A stretch of 64,000 nt of DNA, from NCBI GenBank assembly GCA_023525915.1, contig CP026657.1:558001-622000 (forward strand), read 5' to 3'. This document shows positions 62,152-64,000 of the stretch, one piece after another (within the stretch, counting starts at the first letter, position 1; every line of letters starts with the position of its first letter). The DNA comes from Acetispira formosa (nom. nud.). Lineage in GTDB: Bacteria; Desulfobacterota; Desulfarculia; Adiutricales; Adiutricaceae. The position numbers and the translations under genes are program-made. The notes beneath the pieces were generated by a model that saw nothing but the letters and a program-made list of their open reading frames with translations, made no database searches and was not told the DNA's origin.

Positions 62152-63897
62152 ATGCAGGTTACCTTGAAGCGGCCCGCCCGGTCCGATGAAACATACAGCG
62201 CCCATCAGGGTCAGACCATACTCTCATTCCTGGCTTCCAATGGAATTCATATTGACGCGCCCTGCGCGGGGCGCGGCAAATGCGGCAAATGCCGGGTCAA
62301 GGCTTCGGGTGAACTAAGCCCGCCGGAGGAAAAAGAGCTGAATATTCTTGGTCCGGTCGATGGTGAGCGGCTGGCCTGTCAGGCCAGAATCAATGGCCCG
62401 GTGGTTATTGAACTGGCCGAGGCGGCCCAGTTCAGTTCGGTTCGGGGGCTGGGGGAATCCGAGCCTTATACCGTTGATTCACCCTTGAAATTCAAGCGGC
62501 TGGCCCCAGCCGGCCGTCAGGACGCCACCGACCTGATGACCTTGGGCGGCATAGAGAAAGCCACCATCGCAGCCCTGAACGAACTGGCCGACATTGACGC
62601 GGACCGCAAAGCGGCCCTGGCCGTGATGTGGGGCGAGGAGTTGTTAAAGGCCACGCCCATTGACGAAGGTGAGGGCGATCTGCTGGCCGCCGCCGTTGAT
62701 CTGGGCACCACTGGTTTGGCCGTGGCCATTATCGACATGCTGAAGGGGGAGGTGGTGGCCCAGGGCACCTCCCTGAACCCGCAGACGACCTGCGGCGGCG
62801 ACGTTATCAGCCGCATTACCGTGGCTTCCGAGGGGCCTGATGAACTGGCCCGCCTCCAATCGCTGGCTTTGGGCGGCATCAGCTCCCTGGTGAGGGATAC
62901 GGCTGGCAAAAGGGCCCCCAGAATCATGGCCATGTCCGTCAGCGCCAACACCACCATGACTTATCTTCTGGCCGGGGTCCAGCCCAAAGGCCTGGCCCAG
63001 TCGCCCTACCGGCCGGTCTTCATCAAAAGTCTGGACCTCTCGCATTTGGCCGACAAGCTGAACATCGGGGCCAACGCCAAAGTTTTCACCTCCCCCTGCA
63101 TCTCGGCCTACGTCGGCGGCGACATTACCTCCGGCATGCTGGCGGTGGGTTTAAAGAAACTGCCCGGCACGGTCCTGTATATCGATATCGGAACTAATGG
63201 GGAAATCGTCCTTAGCCATCAGGGCCGCCTGGTTTCCACCTCCTGCGCGGCCGGGCCGGCCCTGGAAGGCATGAACATAATCCGCGGCCAGCGGGCCACC
63301 CCCGGCGCGGTGGACAGCTTTGAAATCAGCCCTGATTATCAGTACAAATTCACCACCATAGCCGAGGCTCCGGCCATCGGCATCTGCGGCAGCGGACTGA
63401 TTGATCTGACCGCCGCCCTGGTAACCAACGGCCTGGTGGATAAAACCGGTCGCATGAAGCCGCCCCAGGATATCCCGGCCGGGGCTGAATGGCTGAACGG
63501 CCTCAAGGACGGCCGCTTCCAGTTTGCTGATGATGTGTTCTTTGATCAGAAGGATGTTCGGCAGGTGCAATTGGCCAAAGGGGCCATCGCGGCAGCGGTG
63601 GAAATGCTTCTGGCCAGGGTGGGCCTGAATGAAAACGACCTTGATGAGATTATCATTGCCGGAGCTTTCGGTTTTCACCTGAAAGCGGAGAGCCTGAAAA
63701 GCATCAGCCTGATTCCGCCGTCCTATCAGGGGCCGGTGCGCTTTGTGGGTAATTCATCGCTGGCGGGCGCGGCCAGGATGCTCCTGACTCCTTCAGCCAT
63801 TGAGGAACTGAATGCTTTGGCCGCTGAAACGGAAGTAATAGAGCTGGGCTTTGATCCGCAGTTCCAGAATATTTTTGTAAAGCACCTTAAATTTTAG
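62152..63897 (+). CDS. Corrinoid-protein reductive activator (RACo/RamA-like, 2Fe-2S plus ASKHA ATPase)
   Basis: 581-aa cytoplasmic protein that would use ATP to reduce the inactive Co(II) state of a corrinoid methyltransferase partner back to Co(I). N-terminal ferredoxin-like domain with four cysteines: CAGRGKCGKC (38, 44, 47) and RLACQ (76), a 2Fe-2S pattern. A linker follows, then an ASKHA-type ATPase (DUF4445 family): AAAVDLGTTGLAVAIIDM, GGDVISRI, VLYIDIGTNGEIVL, GICGSGLIDLTAALV and IIIAGAFGFHLK. AGAGGTTTAA precedes the ATG at 62152. The nearby MetE-like gene is a candidate metabolic partner, but no corrinoid protein gene is in the window. R1 element d lies 40 bp downstream. Confidence 0.9.
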   Translation: MQVTLKRPARSDETYSAHQGQTILSFLASNGIHIDAPCAGRGKCGKCRVKASGELSPPEEKELNILGPVDGERLACQARINGPVVIELAEAAQFSSVRGLGESEPYTVDSPLKFKRLAPAGRQDATDLMTLGGIEKATIAALNELADIDADRKAALAVMWGEELLKATPIDEGEGDLLAAAVDLGTTGLAVAIIDMLKGEVVAQGTSLNPQTTCGGDVISRITVASEGPDELARLQSLALGGISSLVRDTAGKRAPRIMAMSVSANTTMTYLLAGVQPKGLAQSPYRPVFIKSLDLSHLADKLNIGANAKVFTSPCISAYVGGDITSGMLAVGLKKLPGTVLYIDIGTNGEIVLSHQGRLVSTSCAAGPALEGMNIIRGQRATPGAVDSFEISPDYQYKFTTIAEAPAIGICGSGLIDLTAALVTNGLVDKTGRMKPPQDIPAGAEWLNGLKDGRFQFADDVFFDQKDVRQVQLAKGAIAAAVEMLLARVGLNENDLDEIIIAGAFGFHLKAESLKSISLIPPSYQGPVRFVGNSSLAGAARMLLTPSAIEELNALAAETEVIELGFDPQFQNIFVKHLKF

Positions 63898-63936
63898 TGC
63901 GTACTCAATATTAAAATTATTGAATAGCGGGTTACC

Positions 63937-64000
63937 GCCGCCGGGAGAAATGTTTTTGCCCGGTTCCGTTCCGGAAGTCTTTAGTCACGGAACCGGGCAA
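63937..64000. repeat. R1 element d (cut by window edge)
   Basis: Left arm 63937-63968 (GCCGCCGGGAGAAATGTTTT... to CCCGGTTCCG), loop TTCCGGAAGTCTTTAGTCA, and the first 13 bases of the complementary arm before the window ends. The loop equals that of element c in reverse orientation. It is probably followed by a connector and second hairpin beyond the edge. Confidence 0.85.

Overview
The window looks like a chromosomal stretch of a Gram-negative, probably anaerobic bacterium of moderately high GC. Gram-negative signs are a type I secretion system, an outer-membrane porin and a periplasmic Slt-type transglycosylase. A corrinoid-protein activator (2Fe-2S plus ASKHA ATPase), a short MetE-like methyltransferase and a cob(I)alamin adenosyltransferase suggest corrinoid-based metabolism of the kind common in Desulfobacterota ('deltaproteobacteria'). 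That placement is inference; the window holds no rRNA or other marker that settles it. I saw no tRNA, rRNA or CRISPR array.

Layout. 1-19.8 kb (minus strand): an RTX secretion locus reading RTX protein 2 (1709 aa) -> giant RTX protein 1 (3804 aa) -> ABC exporter with a cysteine-less C39-like domain -> HlyD-type adaptor (runs off the left edge). RTX1 carries a 696-aa / 2088-bp tandem repeat in almost four copies, nearly identical at DNA level. 19.9-25.5 kb: small accessory genes (exported hypothetical, SAM methyltransferase, orphan CheW, ferritin-like protein, zinc-ribbon peptide, GNAT) and an AT-rich gap. 25.8-35.6 kb (plus strand): a purine cluster purE-purC-purS-purQ-purL-purF-purM-purN-purD; purK, purB and purH are not in the window. 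36.1-38.6 kb: a QacA/SmvA-type drug exporter divergent from a BmrR-like MerR regulator, with a 19-bp-spacer MerR promoter between them. 38.7-43.2 kb: a methyltransferase, a divergent KptA/Tpt1-like protein, an M48-like membrane protein without the zinc motif, and an MFS protein. 43.3-46.7 kb: cobO - left-handed beta-helix protein - slt operon. 46.9-53.5 kb: VIT/vWA protein, YtcJ-type amidohydrolase, porin, PhzF-like isomerase. 53.9-61.8 kb (minus): a 1680-aa coiled-coil membrane protein, MetE-like enzyme, recN. 62.2-63.9 kb: the corrinoid activator.

The least ordinary content is in the intergenic DNA. Four repeat families lie between the genes. R1 is a family of very long hairpins (23-35 bp arms) with an almost invariant 19-nt asymmetric loop; arm sequences change between copies but stay self-complementary, and complete copies are an inverted pair joined by a conserved connector. 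R2 has three copies of a conserved block followed by a hairpin with a conserved 6-nt loop. R3 is a 141-bp MITE-like palindrome; one copy sits inside the loop of an R1 hairpin with a duplicated TA, and intact R1 copies supply the empty site. R4 is a short hairpin element found before purC, purS and the corrinoid activator. R1, R2, R3 and R4 copies interrupt the purine cluster itself.
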